Source: JACVRN01 sp035276685 (lineage in GTDB: Bacteria; Acidobacteriota; Blastocatellia; Pyrinomonadales; Pyrinomonadaceae). From it: a DNA stretch of 33,788 nt. Where the stretch lies: the NCBI GenBank assembly GCA_035276685.1, contig DATELK010000017.1, positions 1 through 33,788 of the forward strand. Direction: 5' to 3'. Each line of letters begins with the position of its first letter. The stretch's first letter is position 1. Positions 8,011 through 15,058 of the stretch are shown one piece after another. The notes under the pieces were generated by a model. That model was not told the DNA's origin, made no database searches, and saw only the letters and a program-made list of their open reading frames with translations. The position numbers and the translations under genes were made by a program.

Positions 8011-9198
8011 TTAGGCGCTCTCCTTCTTGCGCGTGTGCCATGCTGCGAGCACCTCTTTCTCGCGCTCGGGCTTGATGCCTGCCCTCAGCTTAGCCTGTCT
8101 TTCGGCGGGCTGCTTCTTGAACCAGTCGAGCGTGGCGCGCGTCGTGTCGGCTAAGGAGCGGAAGGTCAGGCCCTTATCCAGAGCGCGCTTGATGCTGATT
8201 TCCGCAAAGCCTGCGGAGTCGCCCACGGGCGGCACCCACACGGGCATGTCTCCCCACGGCGACACCTTCTGCTCTTCAAGGAATTTAGCATCGACCCACG
8301 TGAACTTTGCCTGCGGATTCGCCACAGCCTTTATGCCGTCGAGCATCCCTCCCATAGTGAGCTTTGACTTAGGCCCGGTCGCGTTGAAGATGCCCGTCGT
8401 TCCCTGCTCCACCATTCGCACAGTCCACTCCGCGAGGTCGCGCGCGTCTATGAACTGAACCGGGTCTGTGGGATTGCCGGGGGCAAGAATCTCTCCGCCG
8501 CGCTCAATGCGAACGGGCCAGTAGGTGAAGCGGTCGGACTCGTCGCCGGGGCCAACAATCAGGCCGGGCCGTATAACCAGCGTCTTCCGCGGAAACCACT
8601 TCTCGGCCTCCTGCTCAGACATCACCTTGAGCGGGCCGTAGAGCGCGAAGCCGGAATCTCTCAGGGTCTTATTCGTCTCCTTCATCGCGTCCGCGCCTTC
8701 GTACTTGGCGAGCGGCCCAGTCTCGTCCATGCCCGGCTTGCTGTTGTCCGAGTAGACGGAGATGGTAGAGATGAAGACGTAGCGGTCGACATTGCCTTTC
8801 AGGATTTGCGCCGCGTCGCGCACCCAGAAGGGTAGCGTCGTAGGATTGTCTATCACCACGTCCCACTTGCGCCCCTTCAGTGCATCCAGTTGGCCTAGGT
8901 TGCGGTCGCCTATCAACTGCTCCGCCTCTTTCGGCAACTCACCCGGATGAGTCTTGCCGCGATTGAAGACCGTCACCTGATGGCCTCGCGCCAGGGCATA
9001 GCGCACCTGGAAGGGGCCGGTGAATCCTGTGCCTCCGAGTATCAGAATCTTGAGAGGCTTTTTGGCCCTGCCCACGTTCGCGTGGCCGCCAAGGTTAGCC
9101 TCCATGAAGTTGGAGGCGAAGGAAGATGCCCCGAAGGTTAAGGCGCTGCCGCCCGCCAGGGCCGAAAGCTTCAGGAAGTTTCTTCTACTGGTTGACAT
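8011..9198 (-). CDS. TAT-signal NAD-dependent epimerase/dehydratase (extended SDR)
   Basis: 395 aa. The N-terminus MSTSRRNFLKLSALAGGSA is a twin-arginine export signal (RRNFLK, residues 5-10), so the folded protein is likely moved to the periplasm with its cofactor. A Rossmann loop GGTGFTG (about 55-61) follows, then VTVFNRGKTHPG, the NADP-type basic loop, DVVIDNPTT and FISTISVYSD. A YGPLK (YxxxK) catalytic pair and VIRPGLIVGPGDESDR follow, typical of extended SDR/NAD-epimerases acting on nucleotide sugars or similar substrates. The C-terminus is rich in Lys/Arg. The ATG at 9196-9198 has AGGAG 8 nt upstream in a CTCTAATCAGGAG leader shared with the propeller gene. Exported SDRs of this kind are frequent in Acidobacteria and Planctomycetes; the substrate is unknown. 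Confidence 0.85.
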   Translation of the reverse strand: MSTSRRNFLKLSALAGGSALTFGASSFASNFMEANLGGHANVGRAKKPLKILILGGTGFTGPFQVRYALARGHQVTVFNRGKTHPGELPKEAEQLIGDRNLGQLDALKGRKWDVVIDNPTTLPFWVRDAAQILKGNVDRYVFISTISVYSDNSKPGMDETGPLAKYEGADAMKETNKTLRDSGFALYGPLKVMSEQEAEKWFPRKTLVIRPGLIVGPGDESDRFTYWPVRIERGGEILAPGNPTDPVQFIDARDLAEWTVRMVEQGTTGIFNATGPKSKLTMGGMLDGIKAVANPQAKFTWVDAKFLEEQKVSPWGDMPVWVPPVGDSAGFAEISIKRALDKGLTFRSLADTTRATLDWFKKQPAERQAKLRAGIKPEREKEVLAAWHTRKKESA

Positions 9199-9334
9199 TA
9201 TGGCTCTCCTGATTAGAGGTGTTTGTATTTCAGAAAACTCACAGACCGTTAATCGGAGGCATACGCACCACCAGCCGATATTGTTTCAGCATACATTTTT
9301 ATGGGAGGAATACGAAATTACGGAAGAAGGAATT

Positions 9335-9415
9335 AACAGGGATGGACAGGATAGACAGGATACAAAGAGAAGAGATTGTTTTTTCTTTATCCTGCTTATC
9401 CTGTCCATCCTGTTT
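9335..9415. repeat. Imperfect hairpin of the same dispersed repeat family
   Basis: The left arm, about 9335-9362 (AACAGGGATGGACAGGAT then AGACAGGATA), pairs with the right arm, about 9388-9415, with several mismatches; the loop is about 25 nt. Its left arm matches the arm of the perfect palindrome at 6473-6506 through GGATAGACAGGATA. It lies between the lanM stop side (9497) and the epimerase start (9198), so it follows lanM on the minus strand. The rest of the interval 9199-9496 shows only a smaller hairpin. Confidence 0.8.
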
Positions 9416-9430
9416 GAACCCCGCAGACAT

Positions 9431-9475
9431 AAGAATAGGCGCGGAAGCTTGATGAAAGCTCGCGCGCCTATTCTT
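9431..9475 (-). terminator. Hairpin downstream of lanM, possible terminator
   Basis: AAGAATAGGCGCG (9431-9443) pairs perfectly with CGCGCCTATTCTT (9463-9475), and AGCTT/AAGCT pairs within the loop. It begins 21 nt past the lanM stop on the minus strand. It is followed on that strand by ATGTCT rather than a clean U run, so termination is plausible but not certain. It would close the lanthipeptide transcript before the repeat hairpin at 9335-9415. Confidence 0.55.
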
Positions 9476-9496
9476 CTCTTTACTGCTCTGATTTTC

Positions 9497-12400
9497 TTAT
9501 TTGCCTGCGGGCGGCTCCATCGTGAGGATGCAGGGCACGCGCTCGGGCTCGGCCAGCCTGAGCAGCCCGTAGCCTATGCCTGCCAGCCCCGTCATGAGTC
9601 CCGGCGACTCTACGCCGAGCGGGATGCCGCACAGCCAGCCTTCTCGTCTGATGCTCTCAAGAATAATTGAGGCCAGCCGGTTGACGTGATTGCCCAGCTC
9701 CTCGTCGCACAGAGCGTCCCCGGCCTGCATAATCAGCTCTATGTTGCCGAGGTCGCCGTGACATAGAGAGTGATTGTGGCCGAAGCCGTCTCTCAGTGTA
9801 CTTCTCACCGCGACATCTATCTCATCGCGTATCTCATCGTCGTCCAGATAGGGCAGAGAGCGCAGGCGGCCAAGCCCCACGCCCGGCGCACCGTGACACC
9901 ACGCGAGCATAAAATGGCCCTCGCCGTCATCGTTCTCAGGCACGACGCCGTCCATCTCGCGCAGGTCGGGCCAGTTCTTTATCTCATCAGAGAAGATGCT
10001 GCGCTCGTAGGCGAAGCCTTCAAGCGCGGCCCTCTTGAAACGCTCCTCTCCCGTCAATGAGCCGAGAGCCAGCAGCATAGAGGTGATGCCTGACGCGCCG
10101 TGCGAGAAGCCAGCCAGAGGCTTACTTCCCGTCATGGGAGTGAGCCAGCCTATGCCGTGCTCCATCTGCTTTGCGCTCTCTATGAGATGGTCGCCGCACT
10201 TAACGGCTGCGGCCATGGTCTTCTCCGAAGGCGCGCAACTGTAGAGCGCGAGCAGCCCCCCGAGGCACCCGGCGGTGCCGCTTATAATGTCCAGGAACTC
10301 ATCGACCTCAATCATTTCGTGAAGCTGCTCTACGTGAGACTCTGCCTCTGCCAGCAGTTCCGGCTCGTTCCAGAGCTGGCCCAGGTGCGTCAGCAGATAA
10401 ATCCAGCCGCCCCACCCGTCAAAGCCGCCTACGTTACGATTCTGCGACTTAAGAACTTCGACGTGTCGCCGGATGGTGTTGACGGCAACGCGCGCAAGCT
10501 TCGTATAACGCTCAATCCCTGTGACAGCGCCTACTTGAGCGAGGAAGAAGGCCACGCCGCCGAGCCCGTTGTAGAGGTCTACGCCGAGCGGCAGGAGCGT
10601 CCAGTTCTTCTCGTTAAGGAGCGCCACGCCAATCCACGAGACCTCGTGCTCGTCGCGCAGGGCAAGCTCTTCGAGGCGGTCTGCGACGGCGCATGCCGCC
10701 TGTAGAAGCTGCTCGCGTGTGGCCGGAAGCTCCGGCTCAATCATCCTGTAGCTGGCCCAGTGCGCGCCGTCCGAGCCCATAGCCAGAGTCGTCAGCGAAG
10801 CATTGATGAACCACAGCTGTTTATTCAGGTCTTCTTCGCCGAGCTGCTTCATGCGGCGCTCTACGAGCCTTAAGCCCGTCTCGTCCAGAAAGTCGGCTAT
10901 GCGCTCGCCGCGACTCGTCCAGATGTCGCGCGAATCGGGCCGAGTAGTGAACATGGGGATGTCGCCGTTCTGTAAGTCCTGCACTTCGGCCGGAATCACG
11001 CGGGCAAGATAAGGACGCTCTGTGATTCCCACCCAGAGGCGGTCGAAGAAGCGGTCACGGTCAAGCCCGTTTCTCAGCATGTCCGGGTGAAAGCTCTCGT
11101 GCAGCAGAAGCGAGTAGACGCGCGTAGGCCGCATGATGAAGCGCACTTCGTCCGAAGCGAATCGAGCGAGCAAGCCATCCTCTGCCAGCAACTCGTCCCT
11201 GTGCTTTATCAGTAGACGGAAGACGGAGGTGAAGCCTTTGACCAGCTCTTCCCTGTACTGCAAGGGGTTCACGTCCGCGCCGTTTATCGCCGGGCGGTTC
11301 TTGGCCCCGGCCATCTCTATGCGCCTGCGCTCAAGGCGCATCTCGTCTGTGCCCGGCTTCTCCCACATGGGGACGGCCTTGGGCGTCAACTGGCCCGCCT
11401 GCCCGCCGAGGCCGCTCAAGTCAATGCCCTCTTCGTCGGCGTTGAACCAGACGCGCTGAGGCAGTATGCCTACGCGCAGCACGGAGTAGCCCATAGAGTC
11501 GTTAATCGCGCCGCCGCCCGCAGGCGTGTCGACGCCCTCGGCCCTCGGATGAAAGAGCGACTCAAGGTCAATCAGCACCGGATGCTCGCCGGAGGCAATC
11601 AGATTCTCGTAGTGAAAGTCCGTGGCCTCAAGCGCGTAGAGCAGCGCCAGGTATCCGCCCTGCCTTTCATAAAAGCGCTTCAGCTCGTCTTCAGTCGTGC
11701 AGCTACGCGCCTCTACAAATTCCGTCCAGCCGTAAGAGCCTCGCTCAATCACACGGACGGTGCGGAAGGAGGGATGCTCGCCGCGCTCGTTCAGCCACTC
11801 CAGCAACTCCTGCAAGTGCATGTCCACGGCCAGCGACTTTGGCTTGTAGACGACCTGGAAGCCTTTGGTGAATGTGGCTATGAGGACGCTGCGCCCGCCG
11901 CGATGCGAGTCGCCCACGCCGCCTTCAAGCTGAGAGAGCACGCCCGGCTCACTTCCCGGCGCAAAGCTCTCGCGTATCTCGGCCCAGTCGGCGCACAGGT
12001 GCTCAAGGAACTCAAGATGAAAGTTGAGCCAGTTGTTGATGTGAACGACGAACTGGCGCGCCAGCACAGGATACTCGCGCAGCAGAGCGAGCGCCGTCTC
12101 AGGCCGCCTGAGGCCCTCTATGAAGAAGGTGAATCGCTCTTCAGGCGTCTCTCCTTTCAAGAGGCCCTGTAGCCTCGCGACGTTCACCTCAAGCGCAATC
12201 GTGCGGCCAATCAGAGAGGTAAAAAGCCCCGGCAGGCCCGCGAAGAGGATGGATTTTACGGTCGCCGGGTCGAAGGGCAAGTCCGTGCTTGACTCAACCA
12301 TACGACGCAAGCCCTCTTCCAGCCGCCTGTGGCTCTGCCGTATGAGCGGCTCTATCAGAGTGAGCAGGCCGTAAAGCCGCTTCCCCTTCTGAGGCCCGGC

Positions 12401-12736
12401 GGACGCATCTTCGCCTTCGGCGCGAGAGTAGGCTTCGGCGATTTCCCTGAGCCACGGAGGCACGTCCCCTATGCGTTTCGAGAGAGCCTCTATGGGCTCG
12501 CCCAAGAGGCGCAAGAATTCCTGCTCGGTGAGGCCTCCGACGTTCAGCCTCTTGTTGAAGGGGTCGTCGCTCGTGAAAGGACTCTGCGAGCGCCAGCGCT
12601 GCAAGCGGCGGTTAGCAAGCTCCGCGTCAACCTCTATGCGGTCTGACTCCGAACGGGTCGCGCGCAGCGACTCCAGTCGTTCGGTCAGCGTGACGGCGTG
12701 AAGCCAGGCGGGGTCTTGAAAAGCTGATTGATTCAT
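9497..12736 (-). CDS. lanM: Class II lanthipeptide synthetase LanM (dehydratase plus LanC-like cyclase)
   Basis: 1079 aa, the usual LanM size. The N-terminal DUF4135-type dehydratase (about 150-690) phosphorylates and eliminates Ser/Thr of precursor peptides. Visible motifs are VVYKPKSLAVD (about 295-305) and ATDFHYENLIASGEHP with LIDLE, giving the conserved Asp373, His375, Asn378 and Asp390 that match CylM-type catalytic residues. The C-terminal LanC-like cyclase (about 720-1079) carries GFSHGASGI, AWCHGAPGVGLGR and LCHGDLGN; the zinc ligands are Cys947, Cys992 and His993. All expected catalytic residues are present, so it should be active in forming (methyl)lanthionine. The ATG is preceded by AAGGAG with about 6-nt spacing. 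It lies directly downstream of four precursor genes, its predicted substrates. Confidence 0.97.
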   Translation of the reverse strand: MNQSAFQDPAWLHAVTLTERLESLRATRSESDRIEVDAELANRRLQRWRSQSPFTSDDPFNKRLNVGGLTEQEFLRLLGEPIEALSKRIGDVPPWLREIAEAYSRAEGEDASAGPQKGKRLYGLLTLIEPLIRQSHRRLEEGLRRMVESSTDLPFDPATVKSILFAGLPGLFTSLIGRTIALEVNVARLQGLLKGETPEERFTFFIEGLRRPETALALLREYPVLARQFVVHINNWLNFHLEFLEHLCADWAEIRESFAPGSEPGVLSQLEGGVGDSHRGGRSVLIATFTKGFQVVYKPKSLAVDMHLQELLEWLNERGEHPSFRTVRVIERGSYGWTEFVEARSCTTEDELKRFYERQGGYLALLYALEATDFHYENLIASGEHPVLIDLESLFHPRAEGVDTPAGGGAINDSMGYSVLRVGILPQRVWFNADEEGIDLSGLGGQAGQLTPKAVPMWEKPGTDEMRLERRRIEMAGAKNRPAINGADVNPLQYREELVKGFTSVFRLLIKHRDELLAEDGLLARFASDEVRFIMRPTRVYSLLLHESFHPDMLRNGLDRDRFFDRLWVGITERPYLARVIPAEVQDLQNGDIPMFTTRPDSRDIWTSRGERIADFLDETGLRLVERRMKQLGEEDLNKQLWFINASLTTLAMGSDGAHWASYRMIEPELPATREQLLQAACAVADRLEELALRDEHEVSWIGVALLNEKNWTLLPLGVDLYNGLGGVAFFLAQVGAVTGIERYTKLARVAVNTIRRHVEVLKSQNRNVGGFDGWGGWIYLLTHLGQLWNEPELLAEAESHVEQLHEMIEVDEFLDIISGTAGCLGGLLALYSCAPSEKTMAAAVKCGDHLIESAKQMEHGIGWLTPMTGSKPLAGFSHGASGITSMLLALGSLTGEERFKRAALEGFAYERSIFSDEIKNWPDLREMDGVVPENDDGEGHFMLAWCHGAPGVGLGRLRSLPYLDDDEIRDEIDVAVRSTLRDGFGHNHSLCHGDLGNIELIMQAGDALCDEELGNHVNRLASIILESIRREGWLCGIPLGVESPGLMTGLAGIGYGLLRLAEPERVPCILTMEPPAGK

Positions 12737-12820
12737 ACATCTCCTTTACAGTGGTTGACGGGCGAAGGGTTAAAGGGTTCTTTGATTTCGGTGGAGTTGA
12801 GAGCGAGTGCTTTTTGTTTA

Positions 12821-12857
12821 GGAGCGGGGGAAGCCTTTGGGCAGGCCTCCCCCGACT
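12821..12857 (-). terminator. Hairpin between last precursor gene and lanM (attenuator or stability element)
   Basis: GGGGGAAGCCT (12826-12836) pairs with AGGCCTCCCCC (12843-12853), 10 of 11 positions, with a 6-nt loop; GGAG (12821-12824) and CTCC outside can extend the stem. It begins about 23 nt after the stop of the last precursor gene in the 143-bp gap before lanM. There is no U tract after it on the minus strand. In lantibiotic operons a partial terminator between precursor and synthetase genes is a known way to express more precursor than enzyme; that role here is inferred from position. Confidence 0.55.
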
Positions 12858-12879
12858 CCCTTGTTTATGCGAGGAGCCG

Positions 12880-13161
12880 TCAGTAGCAGCAACCCTTTGT
12901 CAGGATGCCGCAGGTTCCGCCCCAGGTGCAGTTGCTGAGCGAGCACTCGTCCCAGATAGTGCAGCAGCCAAACGAGAGCAACCTCTCGGACATGGCAGCC
13001 TCTGGCATGAAGACTGTTCCACCGGCAACAGCGCCCAGGTCGCGGTCGTCAAGCTCTATCATGCCCGCAGGGTTCTGCGGCACCATAGCACGCTCGGCTT
13101 CGCTCAGGCTCTGACGGTAATCCTCGTCCTTCCAGGCGCGCACGATATTTATCTTCCTCAT
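12880..13161 (-). CDS. lanA: Lanthipeptide precursor 1 (mersacidin/lichenicidin family), 7-Cys core
   Basis: 93 aa from the ATG at 13159-13161, which follows AAGGAG by a short A/G-rich spacer. A TTG 18 nt upstream also opens the frame, but the SD lies inside that extension, so I reject it. The leader is 48 residues (KINIVRAWKDEDYRQSLS, then ERAMVPQNPAGM, ending VAGG), the type 2 leader recognised by LanM and cut after GG. The 45-residue core has nine Ser/Thr and seven Cys, with two SxGCC/TxGCC blocks (core 15-19 and 40-44) and single Cys at 25, 30 and 36. It is the closest precursor to lanM. No exporter/protease to cut the leader is visible in the window. Confidence 0.93.
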   Translation of the reverse strand: MRKINIVRAWKDEDYRQSLSEAERAMVPQNPAGMIELDDRDLGAVAGGTVFMPEAAMSERLLSFGCCTIWDECSLSNCTWGGTCGILTKGCCY

Positions 13162-13207
13162 CCTTTTCTCCTTTCTCAAGAGAGAGCCGGGATGTTCCGT
13201 GCCTCGC

Positions 13208-13495
13208 CTAGTACATCAGCGGCGACTCTTCCATAAGGTCGTGGCAGCAGCCTATGGTGGCGATGTTGCGTGTCCCGCCGCCCGTGCACGGAGTGACTGT
13301 GTTACAGCAGCCATAGGTTAATAACTGCCAGCTATCTGTGCCCGTATCCGTGCCGCCCGAGGCATAAGCCAGGTCAGCATCGGATAACTCAACGAAGCCC
13401 GCGGGGTGCTGCGGAAGCAGCGCCCTTTCGGTTTCGCTCAGCCCGCGCCTGAACTCTTCATCTTTCCAGGCACGGATGATATCTTTATTTCTCAT
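13208..13495 (-). CDS. lanA: Lanthipeptide precursor 2, 5-Cys core
   Basis: 95 aa; GGAG lies 7-9 nt before the ATG. The 48-residue leader (DIIRAWKDEEFRRGLSETER, PQHPAGFVELSDADL) ends in ASGG instead of VAGG. The 47-residue core starts with a Thr/Asp-rich stretch (TDTGTDS) and contains two TxGCC blocks at core 12-16 and 32-36 plus Cys22, giving five Cys with many Thr as possible dehydration sites. The glycine-rich centre (CTGGGT) is unique among the four. Only 46 bp separate it from precursor 1, so the two are surely cotranscribed. Upstream lies a 295-bp structured spacer. Confidence 0.93.
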   Translation of the reverse strand: MRNKDIIRAWKDEEFRRGLSETERALLPQHPAGFVELSDADLAYASGGTDTGTDSWQLLTYGCCNTVTPCTGGGTRNIATIGCCHDLMEESPLMY

Positions 13496-13790
13496 TGCGT
13501 TCTCCCTCGTCTAAAAGGTGGAGCGCAAGCCCTGTCGGGTCTCGCCGCAAAGGGTGGCCTACGACTTCTCGTCCGGGTTGCCGTGAGAGCCATTCATTGA
13601 TGGAGAGACCTGACAGGTTACGCTTGCACGTAGGGTTTCGGCCTTGGCCGCTAGCGAGCGCGGCCAGTGAAAGGGGCGGCGGTGCAAGCCCTGTTGATTT
13701 CCTGCTGTCTTAAGCTTTGAATTCTAGAGCCGGACAGGGGAAAGCCCGACCAGGGGACTCGACAGGGAAAACCTCACACTCGGCCGACCG
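13496..13790 (-). other. Structured non-coding spacer between precursors 3 and 2
   Basis: 295 bp with no supported gene. It holds a strong hairpin TGGCCGC/GCGGCCA (13645-13651 with 13660-13666), a longer-range inverted repeat CCTGTCGGGTCTC (13531-13543) against GAGACCTGACAGG (13605-13617, one G-T-type mismatch, flanked by GCAAG/CTTGC), and a direct copy of GCAAGCCCTGT near 13525 and again near 13684. It lies within the presumed precursor transcript, so it may act as an RNA leader, processing site or stability element for precursors 2 and 1. It could also simply be decayed duplicated DNA. Confidence 0.5.
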
Positions 13791-14093
13791 CTAGTATTGC
13801 GATTGCATGTACATGTAGCACTGCATGTCTGAAGAGACCGGGCAGCAGCCATAGGTTCCCAGGTACCATGAGAAGCCGCACTCGCGCCAGATGGTGCTAC
13901 AGCATCCCAGAGTCCAGCCGGAGCCTGTGCGCGCAAGCTCCGCTTCGGTTCCGCCCGCGACCAGACCAAGCTCGGCGTCCGACAACTCCATAACGCCAGC
14001 CGGATTGTCCGGCAGCATTGCCCGCTCGGCTTCGCTCAGGCTCCGCCGATACTCTTCATCCTTCCAAGCACGAATGATGTTGGTTTTCGTCAT
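13791..14093 (-). CDS. lanA: Lanthipeptide precursor 3, 6-Cys core with Met/Tyr-rich tail
   Basis: 100 aa from the ATG at 14091-14093, chosen because AAGGAGG stands 4 nt upstream and because the leader homology starts there; the frame is open 52 codons further upstream without homology. The leader is 48 residues (TNIIRAWKDEEYRRSLSEAE, PDNPAGVMELSDAEL, VAGG). The 52-residue core has TxGCC at 13-17 and 32-36, Cys24 and Cys44, with WREC after the first block, like WDEC in precursor 1. The tail MQCYMYMQSQY is unlike the others. Precursors 1 and 3 look most alike in the first ring region (CTIW/CSTIW). Confidence 0.93.
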   Translation of the reverse strand: MTKTNIIRAWKDEEYRRSLSEAERAMLPDNPAGVMELSDAELGLVAGGTEAELARTGSGWTLGCCSTIWRECGFSWYLGTYGCCPVSSDMQCYMYMQSQY

Positions 14094-14354
14094 TCTACCT
14101 CCTTCGACATTCTGGATTGAGGGGTTGAAGCCACCGGGCAAAACGGCGGCTCCCGTTGCCTTCCCGTAGAGAAGGATTGACCCGGCCGTCTTCCGTCGCC
14201 CGTCACGCGGCGGAAGAAGCGTTTCAGCCGGGCCTGGCTCCGATACCACCCGCCTTCTGCGCGACAGCTAAAGGAGCAGAGCGGTCGCGGCGAGGCCGAA
14301 GAGTCCGGATGCTTGCCTATCGCTTGTTTGAACCACTCGTTAATCTCTTGGGCG
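14094..14354 (-). other. Spacer between precursors 4 and 3
   Basis: 261 bp without a supported gene. A minus-strand open frame of about 100 codons crosses it (14090-14392), but it overlaps precursor 4, has no family resemblance and no good ribosome site of its own, so I do not call it. A short CCTTC/GAAGG hairpin near 14160 and the SD of precursor 3 are the only visible elements. Confidence 0.5.
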
Positions 14355-14582
14355 CTACTGCTCGATGACTGATTCGCGCAGGCAGCAGCCAAGAGAGAAG
14401 AACCACCAGGAGTAGAGGCACGGCTCCGTCCAGGTATCGCCGCCCGCTACCGTCTCAAGGTCTTTATCGTTCAGCTCAATCATGCCCGCGGGATTCTGAG
14501 GAAGCATTGCGCGCTCCGCTTCGCTCAGGCTCCTGCGGTACTCTTCGTCCTTCCAGGCGCGAACGATGTTCACATTTGACAT
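14355..14582 (-). CDS. lanA: Lanthipeptide precursor 4, short 3-Cys core
   Basis: 75 aa; GAAGGAG lies 6 nt before the ATG. The 48-residue leader (VNIVRAWKDEEYRRSLSEAE, PQNPAGMIELNDKDL, VAGG) is nearly the same as in the other three. The core has only 27 residues, with a WWFF aromatic patch, one SLGCC block at core 15-19 and one Cys at position 7. The second TxGCC block of the other peptides is missing and the end (LRESVIEQ) has no Cys, so the gene may be a shortened family member or a frame-disrupted one. It is the first precursor gene in transcription order. Confidence 0.9.
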   Translation of the reverse strand: MSNVNIVRAWKDEEYRRSLSEAERAMLPQNPAGMIELNDKDLETVAGGDTWTEPCLYSWWFFSLGCCLRESVIEQ

Positions 14583-15058
14583 AGCAGTCTCCTTCTAATT
14601 GTGATTTGTTTCGGCATTTTACGAACGAGTAAAGGGAGAGTCTTTCGGATTCAGGGCAAACTACCGTCAAGCCCGTTTTCGCAGGCCAGGGCTATGCATG
14701 TAGTGATTAAGCGGCGACCGTTCGGCTTGCGTCTGGTTGGTCTGCTTCTATATCGCCTTGGGAGCGTGCGAAAGGATAGAGCCTCAGCTTTGCAACCCCT
14801 GCTTGAGGGGAATTGCCAATCAGCCGCGCTTTTAAGTGGCTACTCGTCCAACGCGGAAAGATAAGTAAGGACGGCGGGTGAAGTCCTTAGAGAAGATTCA
14901 AATTATTTTCAAAAAATCTTTAGAACTGGAATCTCATTCAGGCAATCAGGACAGAGCTCCACCCTGAAGTCAGACGAAGAGGCGCGTTTGAAAGCCTCAA
15001 CTCTTCACTCCCTTGTCGCGTCTCAGTTGATTAAGGCTTCAGGTGTAAGCGCGTGGGC
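14583..15058 (-). promoter_or_regulatory. Intergenic region upstream of the precursor genes, probable promoter region
   Basis: 476 bp between the stop of the radical SAM gene and the first precursor. No coding frame is convincing. It contains the only markedly AT-rich stretch of the area (about 14895-14935, with CAAATTATTTTCAAAAAATC), the likely site of a promoter for the lanthipeptide genes, though I cannot place a clean -35/-10 pair. A small CCCCT/AGGGG hairpin lies near 14800. The long gap suggests the lanthipeptide genes have their own promoter rather than relying only on read-through from the NRPS genes. Confidence 0.45.

Noticed and set aside
13712..13728. Clustered HindIII, EcoRI and XbaI recognition sequences (AAGCTT, GAATTC, TCTAGA) resembling a cloning linker
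   Set aside because: The flanks are ordinary GC-rich genomic DNA without vector sequence, and three sites in 17 bp of an AT-richer patch can be chance. Worth a glance only if the assembly is doubted.
14090..14392. 100-codon minus-strand frame overlapping precursor 4 and its spacer
   Set aside because: It lacks the leader motif and a ribosome site, and overlaps a well-supported precursor gene in another frame.
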